The notes under the pieces were generated by a model, which saw only the letters and a program-made list of their open reading frames with translations, searched no databases and was not told the origin of the DNA. From Cryptomeria japonica (taxonomy: Eukaryota > Streptophyta > Pinopsida > Cupressales > Cupressaceae), in the NCBI RefSeq assembly GCF_030272615.1, contig NC_081412.1, positions 667,350,352 to 667,414,351 of the forward strand: DNA of 64,000 nt, written 5' to 3'. The position numbers were made by a program, and so were the translations under genes. This document shows, piece after piece, positions 14,066 to 25,540 of the stretch. The first letter of the stretch is position 1; each line of letters starts with the position of its first letter.

Positions 14066-14690
14066 GATGTTGTTGCCCATTTGGTGGAATTGATTATGTG
14101 TAGCATTAATGTTTTGTCATTTATGTCAACACTAGCTGTTTGGATGCTTTACCGACACCCATCTGGTCCCGGTAGGTTGAGTAGTTTTTGGTTGGTTTGG
14201 ATTCGACATGATCCGGTAGGCTCCGGTATGGTTTGGTTATGGAATTGGCTTATTCATGATACTCATGTTCATATTCAGTCAGTTGGTTTTGGTCTGGTGA
14301 TCAGATGCTATCTTGTTTGCTTGGAAGCTTGGCTTCTAGTTCCGGCGAGGGTTTCATCGGCAAAGCTTTTGATAAAGATCTTTGATGATATGCATAAGTG
14401 GTGTTGGTGCAGTTTTAGGATGTTGTCGGTGATCATGTTCGAGACTTGGCGGATGGAGATCATTTCTTTAGCGTATGGACCTATATTGGGTCCTGGTTGA
14501 TCTAGGTTATGGACCTGTTTAATGTAACGTGTGGATTGGACCTCTCGATGTGTTTCTAGGATATCTTATGTGTTGGATATTATTTGTTTGGTCTAAGGCC
14601 GACATGTTTTGTAATTATGTAATTGGTTTATTGTTTGGTGGCCGACCTGATTGTTTATGGTTGAGGGTTTGTATATATTGTTAGAATCAA
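14066..14690 (+). repeat. Probable fragment of another LTR
   Basis: The base composition changes abruptly at about 14066 from A-rich to G/T-rich. The stretch has text such as TCATTTATGTCAACAC and 'ggccgacctg', typical of the plus strand of plant copia LTRs, and runs up to the minus-strand LTR starting at 14691. An open frame over 14081-14500 has no recognisable motif and is not proposed as a gene. There is no partner copy in the window. Confidence 0.3.
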
Positions 14691-15500
14691 TGACAGTCCC
14701 AAAGACACTGTGAGGGGGGGGGGGGTGAATCAGTGTCTAACCAGTTAGCAGAAGATTTAACCTTATTAAGAACTTTGCATCCCAAAATAGTGTACCGGTA
14801 AATAAGAATTAATACAATAAATAGGAATAATAGAGACAACATATTAAACACACCATAACACAAGATATTTAACGAGGAAACCCGGTGTGGGAAAAACCTC
14901 GGTGGGATTTGTGACCCACAATATTCACTCATTGGCCAATGAATAAATATTACTTACAATGAGGGGCCTACACATGCAGGAAGGCTAGCAACCTAGAGCT
15001 CACTGCTCAATCACAAAATAAAAGTCTCACTGACTTACACAATGGATTATCAAAATCCAATACAATGTATTGCTTAAGATCAACATCAACTATGCCAAGT
15101 TCAGTACCGATTTAAGCTTAGTCCATTACCAAAACCTTCGCTATCAACTATATCACCTTATACAAAAATATCAACTATCATGTATCATCCTCTCTCATAT
15201 ACTACATACAAAATGACCTATAAGATCTCATAGATATATATGAGTCTTTTACAATATGCCATGTTGGATTTTACAAAAGATAATTACAATATAAATAGGA
15301 AACAAAAGTTTATTCCATGTCGGTTTGAGTGTTGGTATCCATTATTTCCACTATCGGTGAAGTGTCTGCCGGTGAATGTCGAAGTCTATTGCTGGTGCCA
15401 GTAACTGTCAGTGGGTTGACAGATGATTTCCAGTTGGTTTCCAGTTGGTTGCCATCAATGACAACATCAACTATTCTCATAAGAGTGTAGAATGCCAACA
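14691..15500 (-). repeat. 3' LTR of the copia-like element
   Basis: It ends AATGCCAACA at 15500 immediately before a polypurine tract, as in copia-2 at 48123. It shares with the 33549, 46662 and 52733 LTRs a run of 9-13 G followed by TGAATCA or a close form (14713-14730) and the hairpin at 14873-14901. The outer boundary at 14691 (TGACAGTCCC) is inferred by alignment to the 33549 LTR; no target duplication can be checked. Confidence 0.65.
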
Positions 15501-15657
15501 ATCTCCCCCTTTGGCATTGATGGCAACACTCATTAGAAAAATCCAAAACTGTTCCAAAAACTGAAGTCCAAAAAGTTTCCAAAAATATGTGCTCCCCCTG
15601 AGCAAATGATCTCCTCTAAATAATCATTTTTCTCTCCACTACTCCCCCTTTGACATC
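15501..15657 (-). promoter_or_regulatory. Polypurine tract plus two downstream copies
   Basis: On the minus strand CAAAGGGGGAGAT (15513-15501) abuts the LTR and is the plus-strand primer site. Similar purine blocks recur at 15603-15587 (CAGGGGGAGC) and 15653-15641 (CAAAGGGGGAGT), the latter with the same neighbouring TTGATGTC-like text, so the tract seems to have been duplicated. Copia-2 shows the same arrangement. Confidence 0.6.
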
Positions 15658-15777
15658 AATGAGAAAGGTTGTCAAAAAATTGTCAAACGAGTGCAAAAAA
15701 AAAATCACCTCAAGGTTTGTAACCGGTTGGTTACAATCTGAAAGATATCTGCTAAAACCAAATTAAGACTTTGCATA

Positions 15778-16673
15778 TGTTGGGAAAAATGGTGTCTCAA
15801 CCTTGCATTTATGCGAGGTTACTATTTATAGTAAGTTTTCATTTGAGCACGAAATGGTGCGAAACTCTCCTTGAAGCTTCTGGTTGGCTAGATAAGCATT
15901 CCGGTAAAGTTGTGTTGCAAGGTCACAGCTAGTTTTGAAGATATTAATGTTTTCGTCTTGGAGGGGTGCAATAAAATATTTAAACTTAATTTTGGGGACT
16001 TTAGAGGCTTCGAAATGCCCTGAAAAGTGGCCGTAACTGGCAAAGCGGGTTACGAGGTGATAGAGCGCACTTTGCGAGCTTTCCGGCGCTTCAAACGGTT
16101 TGTCAATCGGACACCCGGTTCTCAAGTTATGGCCTCCGGAAGTTTGTACTCCTGAAATAGGAAAAATAATTTGTGTCGGATACATAAATGAGCTGTAAAG
16201 GGGAGCGACACATGTTGATGTGTGCTTTAACATGTCATAGGGCATCTAGAAGCGAGATAAGGTCGGCTACACCTTATTGGGTGGTTTTAGCCCATGGTTT
16301 TGTAATACCGTTTGACGGTTTCTTGTATTGTATCTCCTATTTATGAGGTGTGTGAGATAGAGGTTGTGTGTAAGAGTCTTATGGCTATTTAGTTGCCTCT
16401 GAATATCTGATTAGTGGTACTCCTGCGAAAAGCTTGCTCTGCAAGTATGTTGTAATCTGTTTTTGATTACTGAATAAAATATTGAGCTGCTTTTGGAGGG
16501 TGGGGTTTTTCTCCCGAAAGGGTTTTCCCCACGTAAATCACTGTGTTGTGGTATGAATGCTATTATATCTATTTCTATTTTCTGTAACTGTTGTAACGAT
16601 CTGAAAAAGTTTTGCATTACCCTCCTCTCAAGGTTAGTGTAGGAAGTTGTTTCCGCTACTTTACTTCCTTACA
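15778..16673 (+). repeat. 5' LTR of copia-1
   Basis: 896 bp, TG...CA. It contains at 16500-16532 a hairpin GTGGGG - T-rich bulge - CCC GAAA GGG - T-rich bulge - CCCCAC followed by GTAAATC, and near 16474 an AATAAA block that could serve polyadenylation. Confidence 0.92.
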
Positions 16674-16675
16674 AG

Positions 16676-16687
16676 TGGTATCAGAGC
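16676..16687 (+). promoter_or_regulatory. Primer-binding site, initiator tRNA-Met type
   Basis: TGGTATCAGAGC two bases after the LTR is the standard plant copia primer site complementary to the 3' end of initiator tRNA-Met. Confidence 0.95.
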
Positions 16688-16797
16688 CTGATCACTTTTG
16701 GTTTCAATTGTGGGCAGTTGGGTTTTTTGAACTAACCTAGATTTGAGTGGGAGCTTGTGCAGAAGACACTTTTTGATCTTGTTGCAGGAATATTCAG

Positions 16798-17565
16798 ATG
16801 GCGAGTTCGTCAGGGAGAATAGAGGTGGAGAAATTTAATGGAAGTAATTTTGAGATGTGGAAGCTGAAGATGGAAGATCTGCTAATAGATCGAGATCTTT
16901 GGGATGCTGTTGATGCGAATGTCTAAAGGCCCTCAGATCCTACTGCGGCAGCTCAGTATGATGTTATGGACCGAAAAGCCAAGGGTCTAATCAGACTGTG
17001 CTTGGCAGACTCTGTTCTAATCAATGTCCATGAAGAGAACTCTGCAAAGAAGCTATGGACTAAGCTTGGTGAGATGTATCAAGTGAAATCTATATTAAAT
17101 CAAATTTTCTTAAGAAAGAAATTGTATTCCCTGAAGATGGAAGAGGGTGGACGAATTGCAGACCACCTGGAAGCATTCAATATGTTGGTGGCTCAATTAG
17201 TATCCGTCGGTGTTAAGATGGACGAGGAGGAGAAATGTTAGATCTTGCTTTGTTCTTTGCCTGATTCGTGGGATTCTCTTGTTATGGCTATCGGTAGTAC
17301 TTCTGTTGTTTTGAAATCTGAAGACGTGGTGGGTGCCCTACTCGGTGAAGAGATGCGAAGGAAGGTATCCATCAGTTCAAAGGAAGCCCTAACCGTTCGT
17401 GGAAGACCTAAGGAGAAAGGCAAGAAGAATGAGAAGCGCGACAAGTCCAAATCCAAAGGGAGATCGAAATCTCCTGGAAAGTCCAAAGTCATTTGCTGGA
17501 ATTGCGGTAAACCGGGTCACATCCGTAAGGACTGCAAAGAAGAAGAAGAAAAAGAAAAAGTTTGA
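16798..17565 (+). pseudogene. gag: copia-1 gag (nucleocapsid) with two stops
   Basis: Starts MASSSGRIEVEKFNGSNFE at 16798. The FNGSNFEMWK block and the later KKLWTKLGEMYQ block are the usual copia gag (UBN2-type) helices. A CCHC knuckle CWNCGKPGHIRKDC lies at 17494-17535, after a Lys/Arg/Ser-rich stretch. Stops are TAA at 16924 and TAG at 17239; both fit Gln codons changed by C-to-T. The frame ends in an A/G-rich run (17535-17565), and pol continues one base out of phase. Confidence 0.85.
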
Positions 17566-20500
17566 TTCTGATTCTGAGTCCGACAAGGAAGATGGCGATG
17601 CATTTATTGCGGCTTTGGCGACTCATGCAGGTAATGATGCCTGGCTAATTGACTCAGGTGCATCTTTTCATATGACTTCCAATAGAGATTGGTTTTCTGA
17701 ATATGAAGGATTTAATGGAGGTAAGGTGTACTTGGGTGATGATTCACCTCTAGACATTGTTGGTCGAGGTAAGGTTAGAATCAGGTTTTCTGATGGTAGA
17801 ATAAAAGGGATTAATGGTGTGCTGCATATCCCTGGATTAAAAGGAAACCTGTTATCTATGAGCAAATTGATAGATGCGGGTGTGCAGGTAGTCTTTTCTG
17901 AAACAAGATGTAAGATGATTAAGGGTGCTATGGTAGTTGCTAGAGGTGTCAGGTTTGGCACTTTGTATAAGCTTGAAGCATACACTGTTGAATGTAATAG
18001 CACTTCTGTAAAAAGAAAATTTGCGGATACTTCACTGGAAGATTTGAAGGTTTCACCTTCAGCAGATGGAAATGGTTTTTGGGTACCTAAGGGTGCTCTT
18101 TCGTCTGAAGCAAAGTTACCTGCAGAGAAGACTATGTTATGGCACTAGAGACTTGGCCACATTGGAGAAAAGGGTCTAAGGACCTTGAAAAATAAAAACC
18201 TTGTTGAAGGTTTGAATGACTGTAACCTTGACTTTGATTTCTGTGAGCATTGCATTTATGGAAAACAAAACCGCGTTCAGTTTTACTCGAGTTCTCATAA
18301 AACTTGTGGTGTTTTGGATCTTATCCATTCTGATGTGTTTGGTCCAGTAGATGTCTCTTCGATTGGAAAATCCACATATTATGTTTCATTTATTGATGAT
18401 TTTAGTAGAAGGACATGGGTATATTTTCTAAAGAGTAAATCTAAAGTTTTTAGTCGTTTTAAAGAATTTAAAGCAATGGTTGAGTTGCAGACTGGAAAGA
18501 AAATAAAATGTTTGAGAACTGATAATGGTGGTGAGTTTTGCTCTAATGATTTTGATAGATTTTGTAAAGACTGTGGAATTAACAGGCAGAAGACAACTCC
18601 GTATTCTCCACAGCAGAATGGAGTTGCAGAAAGAATGAACAGGACGCTGATGGAGAAGGCTAGGAGTATGTTGAGTGGTGCTGGTCTCGAACAAAAGTTT
18701 TGGGCTGAAGCTGTTGCCACTGCTTGCTACCTGATTAATAGGTCTCCTACATCAGCTCTTGTTGATAAAACGCCTATGGAAGCATGGTCAGGTCACAAGC
18801 CTTCATTGAGACATCTTAGAGTTTTTGGTTGCGAGGCATATGCACATGTGCCAAAGGAGAAGCGAACAAAGTTGGAGAACAAGGCTATGAAATGTATCTT
18901 CATCGGGTATAGTTATGGTGTGAAAGGATACAAGCTTTGGGACCCTGTTGCACAAAAGGTAATTCACAGTAGAAGTGTTATTTTTAGAGAAATTAAGTCT
19001 CCTTCTGTTACATTGCAGCCAGAACAGACTAAAAAAGAAGATGTGATTCAACTTCCTTGTACACCTGAAAGAGTTGAATCGAGACCCCTAGATAGGCAAG
19101 AATTTGAGGAGAGCTCGTCTAGCTCTGAATCTTCAGAAGAGGAGGAAGAACCTCCAACTCAGCTTGTTCGAAGGTCTACAAGACATAGACAACCACCTGA
19201 AAGGTATTCACCTGATGATTGGAGATGTATTTTTGCTCTGAATACTAGTGTGGATGAACCGAAATCTGTAGAAGAGGCATTAGGTATGAATGATGCAGAA
19301 TCTTGGAAGATTGCTATGGAGGAAGAAATGGCAGCTTTGAAAAAGAATGATACATGGGATCTTGTACCATTGCCTGAAGGACGAAAACCTGTTGGTTGTA
19401 AATGGGTGTTCAAGAAAAAGATTGGTTCAGATGGAAGCGTTGAGAAGTATAAAGCAAGGTTGGTTGCAAAAGGCTACTCTTAGGTTGAGGGTGTTGATTA
19501 CGGTGAGATATTTTCTCCTGTTGCAAAAATGACGTCCATTAGATTTTTGCTTTCTATTGCTACTGCTTATGATTTAGAGGTTGAGCAAATGGATGTGAAA
19601 ACTGCTTTCCTTCATGGTGATTTGAAGGAAGATATTTATATGACACAGCCGGAGCACTATGTGGTGAAAGGCAAAAGTAATTTGGTCTGTAAATTGAAGA
19701 AATCTTTGTATGGCCTCAAACAAAGTCTTATGATGTGGTACCAGAAATTTGATACATATGTGTTGAGTTTGGGATTTGAACGTTCTAAATCAAATCACTG
19801 TGTTTATTATAAATCTTATGGTGATCATTTCTTATTCATTGCATTGTATGTTGATGATATGTTATTCATTGGTAAAGGGAAAGGTATGATTTCAGAACTG
19901 AAGTCTCAGCTCGCTGCTAAATTTGAAATGAAAGATCTTGGTGCAGCAAAGCACATTCTTGGGATGGAAATTAGAAGAGATAGGGTGAACAGAAAGCTAT
20001 GGCTAGGCCAGAGTAAGTATGTGAATTCAGTGTTACAGAGGTTCAACATGCAGAATTGTAGACCATTGAGTGTTCCTTTTACAGTTGGAATGAAACTATC
20101 TATTTCAGATTGTCCTACATCCCCATTGGAGATGGAAGACATGAGTAGAGTGCCTTACCAGAGTGCGGTTGGAAGCTTGATGTATGCTATGGTCTGTACT
20201 AGACCAGATATTGCCCAAGCAGTGGGAGTACTTTCTAGATATATGTCTAATCCTGGTAGAGTTCATTGAGATGCAGTCAAAAGAGTCTTCAGATATTTGA
20301 AGGGTACTTCAGAGTATTCTTTGTGTTATCATGGTAATTCAGTTGGAGACATGACTTCCCTTGATATCCATGGCTATATGGATTCAGATTGAGCAGGTGA
20401 TATTGATAGAAGAAGATCCACCAGTGCTTATGTGTTTACTTTGTTTGGTGGTGCAATTAGTTGGATGAGTAAGCGACAAGCTGTGGTTGCTTTATCCACT

Positions 20501-20836
20501 ACTGAAGCAGAGTATATGGTAGCTACTCATGCTTGTAAAGAGGCCATTTGGCTTAAGAGACTGTGTTCGGATATTGGAATAAAACAAGGTACAGTGACAG
20601 TTTACTGTGACAGTCAGAGTGCAATTAGCCTAGCTAAGAACCCGACATTTCATGCCCGGACCAAACATATTGATGTTCAGTATCATTTTGTTAGAGATAT
20701 GGTCGAAGATGGTAGGGTGAAGCTGGTTAAGGTGGAAACTTTGATGAATGTTGCAGATGCTTTAACTAAGGCTGTGAGCACAGAGAAGTTCAGATGGTGT
20801 TCAGAGTCTATGGGCCTTATGGCCCCTAGCAATTGA
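17566..20836 (+). pseudogene. pol: copia-1 pol: protease, integrase, RT, RNase H
   Basis: One frame carries, in order: aspartic protease (WLIDSGASFHM, near 17640); GAG-pre-integrase (LWH...RLGHIG, 18136-18170); integrase core (SDVFGPV near 18330, TDNGGEFCS near 18520, [11 protein letters not shown] near 18610); the GYS/GYK C-terminal part; RT (WVFKKK, MDVKTAFLHGDL near 19590, YVDDM near 19850); and RNase H ([10 protein letters not shown] near 20497, CDSQSAI near 20608), ending at 20836. In-frame stops at 18146, 19481, 20267 and 20391 sit at Lys/Gln, Gln, Trp and Trp positions of the family. Catalytic residues otherwise look intact. Confidence 0.92.
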
Positions 20837-20880
20837 TTCATTGTGTTGACATTCCCTTCCGCTCTTGCAAGGTGTTCGAC

Positions 20881-20892
20881 AAGTGGGAGATT
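20881..20892 (+). promoter_or_regulatory. copia-1 polypurine tract
   Basis: AAGTGGGAGATT directly precedes the 3' LTR and is the expected plus-strand primer. Confidence 0.85.
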
Positions 20893-21786
20893 TGTTGGGA
20901 AAAATGGTGTCTCAACCTTGCATTTATGCGAGGTTACTATTTATAGTAAGTTTTCATTTGAGCACGAAATGGTGCGAAACTCTCCCTGAAGCTTCTGGTT
21001 GGCTAGATAAGCATTCCGGTAAAGTTGCGTTGCAAGGTCACAGCTAGTTTTGAAGATATTAATGTTTTCGTCTTGGAGGGGTGCAATAAAATATTTAAAC
21101 TTAATTTTGGGGACTTTAGAGGCTCCGAAACGCCCTAAAAAGTGGCCATAACCGGTGAAGCGGGTTACGAGGTGATAGAGCACTTCGCGAGCTTTCCGGC
21201 GCTTCAAACGGTTCGTCAATCGGACACCCGGTTCTCAAGTTATGGCCTCCGGAAGTTTGTACTCCTGAAATAGGAAAAATAATTTGTGTCGGATACATAA
21301 ATGAGCTGTAAAGGGGAGCGACACATGTTGATGTGTGCTTTAACATGTCATAGGGCATCTAGAAGCAAGATAAGGTCGGCTACACCTTATTGGGTGGTTT
21401 TAGCCCATGGTTTTGTAATACCGTTTGACGGTTTCTTGTATTGTATCTCCTATTTATGAGGTGTGTGAGATAGAGGTTGTGTGTAAGAGTCTTATGGCTA
21501 TTGAGTTGCCTCTGAATATCTGATTAGTGGTACTCCTGCGAAGAGCTTGCTCTGCAAGTATGTTGTAATCTATTTTTGATTGCTGAATAAAATATTGAGC
21601 TGCTTTTGGAGGGTGGGGTTTTTCTCCCGAAAGGGTTTTCCCCACGTAAATCACTGGGTTGTGGTATGAATGCTATTATATCTATTTCTATTTTCTGTAA
21701 CTGTTGTAACGATCTGAAAAAGTTTTGCATTACCCTCCTCTCAAGGTTAGTGTAGGAAGTTGTTTCCGCTACTTTACTTCCTTACA
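20893..21786 (+). repeat. 3' LTR of copia-1
   Basis: Direct copy of 15778-16673, lacking 2 bp near 21181. It ends TTACA and is followed by the duplication GCATA. The hairpin recurs at 21613-21645. Confidence 0.92.
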
Positions 21787-21982
21787 GCATAAACCTTTTG
21801 TTGTCATTTAAGGTTGCCTTAGTCTGTTGGATCATGCCAGTGAGATGATGCATGTGCTCTTCTGGTGATTGTTCTCCTTGAAGTAATGCCTTGGATATTT
21901 CCATTCTCTGAGATATAAGATTGTCCGACTTGGGACCAAGTTTATTTTTCAGTTCTTTGATTTGAGACCTTATCCTTGCCTT

Positions 21983-24900
21983 TTATTTCTCATGTTTCTC
22001 TAGTTTTTCTTCAACGCCTGCCATTTCTTGCTCAAAAACTGATATGTGGCCAGATGAGCCAATTATGTTATCAACTATGTCTTCAATTTCTTTTTGCATT
22101 TTACTGATTTCCTTATCTACATCCTCTGTCAAAATGTGTGGTTTGCATGTTTCTCTGTACAACTCTTTGTATTCCAAAATTGTAGAGTTCAGTGCCGGTA
22201 ATAATGTATTCAGGTGTTCAGTGCACTTCTTTATGGTGTCATCAAAGAATTTTTTCTTCTCCTTTTCAACTCTATCCTTTATTGTGTCCTCATTCACTTT
22301 ATCAACCGTTATTACATTGTCAGCAATGAATTTGGACAATGTGTCCAATTTACCTAAAGAATCCTTAACATGATCTATGTTAAATTTTGGTGCAATCAAT
22401 TTAAGAATTGGTATAGTGTCATCAATTGCTTTGTAGGCCAAAGAATTGCAATTTGTTATCTTTTTTATTGAAACCAAAAGTACCTCTGTTACATTAGTAG
22501 GTTTGAATTCACTTGTTGATGTGTCAGATGTTTGACCAATTGCCTTTAATACCTCTCTGCTTCTATTAGTTGTAACCATTTTTCTTGTGTTTACCTCCAG
22601 TGGATCAGTCTGTGTTTGCATCTCAACTAACAAGGGTTTCTCAGACTGCCTAAATGTCACAGTGATTGTTGGTTTCTCTGCCATGGTATGTATTTCTGCC
22701 TCAGTAGGTTTCTATATATGCTCAACTGTCGGTATCTCAGTCTCCGGTGGCCTTGTGCCATCATCTGTTCCTTCAATAGGTTTCTCTATTTCTAATGATT
22801 GCTCTATTTGGGTTGGGATCTCAACCTCAACAGTCTCTACCGGTTTCTCAGCCATGTTGCCATAGTCAACATTGTCATCCTTAACCTCTGCACTGTCCTT
22901 GTCCACGACAATATTCACTTTCTGAGTGTCCACATTCATGGTGAATAGTATCTCAGATTCAGGATTAGTGTCATCATGTGTGACACCTTTAGTGTCAATA
23001 ACCAGTGGATCATCAGTATGTATCAGTGCAGTATCCAAAGGTGGCGGTAAATTGTCAGTGATCTTGATGTTTGGAATACCACCAACTTTACCTTTGCCCT
23101 TGCCCTTATCCTTCTGATAGACTTTGAATGTTATTCTTTGGCTGGTTCATTTCCTCTTATTTTTCCTTCTCTACAAAGAATATATCCTAGTTATTAGCAG
23201 TTTCATCTGCAATCTCTTTTACTCTACCTACCATTAAACTTACTTGCTGGTGACCACTGACAAAAACAGATCGGTTAGCCTCTGAGATTAGTTCATCAAT
23301 TTCCTCTTTTGAGTTTACCAGATGTACAACTAGAAGTTTTTCAACTTTTAGTTTCTTATCTAATTACATCACTGCAATCCTTTTTGCCTCCAATCTCCTA
23401 TACAGATCATTGGGTAAGTCATCCACTACTTCAATTAAAACCTTTTTGTATATATCCAGATGTAAAATTATATCGTTCTCAATGCTTTCCTTGTCTAAAT
23501 CATTGAATGTGTTATACAACTGGTGTATATTGGCTAAATTTTCATCATCAGTTATTTCATTTAGTAAATCATTTAAAGAAGGGGTGACAGGTTGTTGTTT
23601 CTTCTTTGGCAGTCCCCTTACTACCTGTTGTTTCTTCCTTAAAATCCTTGTTCTCTTGGGTGAAGGAGAGGGTACCGATGAAGGTTTTCTCTTCCTCTCA
23701 ACTCTCTTAAACTTTGCTAGTTTCTCACTGTCAGAAGATGTTCCAACCGGTGAAATGTGTGCCTCCAGTTGCAGTCCTTCAAGCTCACTAGCTGATATCC
23801 CACTGATGTTCATTACATTTTCTTTGATTTCCTGTACTTTCTTGGATGCATCCCTAATATATTTTTCTCTTTTCTTCCTTTTCTTTAATATTTTCACACC
23901 ACTTTCAATAGTCTCAGCACTACCAAAAACTTGTTCTGTTGGTTCTCTCGGTGCATCTAACAAAGCTTTTGCATAAGTCTCAATAATGTTGAGATCTACC
24001 TCATATCCCATTTCAGTCACCCATACAGTCCTAGGGAGTACAACTTCCATCCATGTCTCATCCTTCTTGATAACAAAAAAAAATTCTTTGTCATATTTGT
24101 CCACTACACTCCGAGGTAATCTTTCTCTAGCTTTCATTTTTGCTTGGAAAGCTTTAAAGTATTCAGTTATGTTGTTGTCCTTTGTAGTTCCCATGCTAGT
24201 AAAAGCTTCCTGTAATTGTTTTCCTACCGGTATGTCATATCCAAAGTCTTTAGGTCCTGTACCGAGAATTTCCTTAGTGAAATAAAACATTAAACATACC
24301 AAAAGATTACCAAAGCAAAATGTCCCTTTCTTATCTCCTTTAATCTTTTTCAAATTATCAACGAGTTCATCTTTTAGCCATTCACACACATCTATCATTG
24401 CATTGTTGTTAACCATCTCATAAGCACTGTTAATGCAGAGACTAGAAATTGAATTAAGCCTGTTTGCATGTGTAGTCTTGTAACCTAGCACCATACTCAC
24501 AAATCTCACATTGATGTCTTTGATATCATTCACTCTTAGTGATCTATTGTCAGATGTTTCTCTTGTTAGGGTCATCACTTTGTTGTTAGGGATCTTCTTT
24601 GTTTTGTCAAGTCTACTGCTAGTTGAGGGTAAACCAGTTACTGCCCTAATTGCTTGCTAGGTTATTTTGCAGACAAAATCCAACCATAGAAATTCTCCAT
24701 GTGCTCTACTCAAAACTATTCTCAGTACTACTTTCAAAAATTGGGGAATGTTCAATATTTCCATAAAACCTAGAGTTTCTACAATCTTGTGCTCGGGTTT
24801 AACCACGCCATGTTCATCACAAATTACCTTAATGTACATTTTCATCAACTCTTCAGAACCTAGTTCTTCTATATTGCAATGTATATACTGTTGAAATGTG

Positions 24901-25494
24901 GCGACTGATCAGCAAAGTACTGTACACTCAGCACGTATCCTCGCCGGGGTCCGGGGCCGGGCTGGGCCCCGGGCAGGGGTTTGGGGGCGGCAGCCCCCGC
25001 GAAATTTTTTTTTTTGCCATTTTTTTTGATGAAAACCGACATTGTAATAAAACCCTAAAAAGGCCGACTTTGTTTGTTGCCCTAAAAACGGATGTTATAA
25101 GCGGCTTGGATGCTTAAGGCATTGTAAGGTTGATGTACTGTTTTTGCTGGATAATAAGAAAGATTGGACGGCTGTGTATGGTGGACGTAACCCATTCTGG
25201 GTGAACCACGTTAAATCTCTGTGTTATCTATGTCCTGTTTTATTTCTTTATCTTTTGTATTTAAATCTGCATATAATTGTTAGTTCATATTTGCTTCGGA
25301 TCTGCTTGAAACCCTAACATATACATCCTAGGGTCTTCAACAAAAGCTACACCTTTAGGAATTTTTGAAAATGCTCCTATGGAATCATCTTGCTTAGCTA
25401 CTTCGGGAATTATTTTAAATATGGGCCTAGGGCGTTTCACATTTTCCACAATAGTAGAGTTTCAAATAAATTCAGGAGCAGAAGAAGAAGCCAT
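21983..25494 (-). pseudogene. Long ORF of unknown function in the copia-like element
   Basis: Starts MASSSAPEF at 25494. The reading frame runs through the solo-LTR insertion when that insertion and one TATAC are ignored, then 24848-24657, 24578-23364, and after a frameshift 23038-22712 and 22684-21983. About 1,000 codons in all. The middle (24578-23364) is a globular alpha-rich region followed by a Lys/Arg-rich segment (KKRKKREKY; RKRKPSSVPSPSPKRTR), which could be a nuclear or nucleic-acid-binding tract. The 3' part is acidic and Thr/Val-rich, then heptad-rich with probable coiled coil (22300-21990). I recognise no gag, protease, RT, integrase or transposase motif. Stops near 25464, 24657 and 23364 fit Trp/Gln codons changed by transition. 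It could be a divergent gag, or an envelope-like or extra 3' protein. Confidence 0.55.
24889..25319 (+). repeat. Solo LTR of a copia element inside the long ORF
   Basis: TGTTGAAATG...CCCTAACA, 431 bp, flanked by perfect TATAC copies (24884-24888 and 25320-25324). No interior is present, so LTR-LTR recombination has removed it. It contains a GC-rich block (24943-25003) and the copia-type hairpin at 25181-25209 followed by GTTAAATC, which sets its orientation as plus. Confidence 0.85.
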
Positions 25495-25540
25495 TGAAAA
25501 ATGCCTTTAGCTGCCTTAAAGTATTTTGAATGCTTGAAAG

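Larger units (their letters stand above)
15778..21786 (+). mobile_element. Full-length Ty1/copia retrotransposon (copia-1), disabled
   Basis: LTRs 15778-16673 and 20893-21786 (TGTTGGGAAA...CTTCCTTACA), a tRNA-iMet primer site, gag, pol in copia order (protease, integrase, RT, RNase H) and a polypurine tract are all present. The duplication GCATA lies at 15773-15777 and 21787-21791. By hand count the LTRs differ at about 18 sites plus a 2-bp gap (about 2%), so it is fairly young. Even so, six in-frame stops and one frameshift break it. It inserted into the untranslated tail of the minus-strand copia-like element. Confidence 0.93.
14691..25540 (-). mobile_element. Copia-like LTR element, 3' half, carrying an ORF of unknown function; split by insertions
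   Basis: Parts in minus-strand order are: a long ORF (25494 to about 21983), an untranslated tail (21982-21787 joined to 15777-15501), polypurine tracts, and a 3' LTR (15500-14691). The tail is interrupted by copia-1 (15778-21786, duplication GCATA) and the ORF by a solo LTR (24889-25319, duplication TATAC). The 5' part is missing because gypsy-A begins at 25541, 46 bp upstream of the ORF start. The LTR and polypurine tract are relatives of copia-2's. Two readings are possible: a large non-autonomous element whose only ORF this is, or an autonomous copia whose gag-pol lies beyond gypsy-A and whose extra 3' ORF is seen here. The window cannot decide. Confidence 0.65.

Noticed and set aside
14081-14500. 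139-codon open frame on the plus strand
   Set aside because: No domain, within LTR-like sequence, Trp/Leu-rich by composition.
22044-24285. Plus-strand open frames opposite the long minus-strand ORF
   Set aside because: They mirror the minus-strand coding frame (Ser/Phe/Leu-rich complements of Lys/Glu codons) and have no start context or motif.
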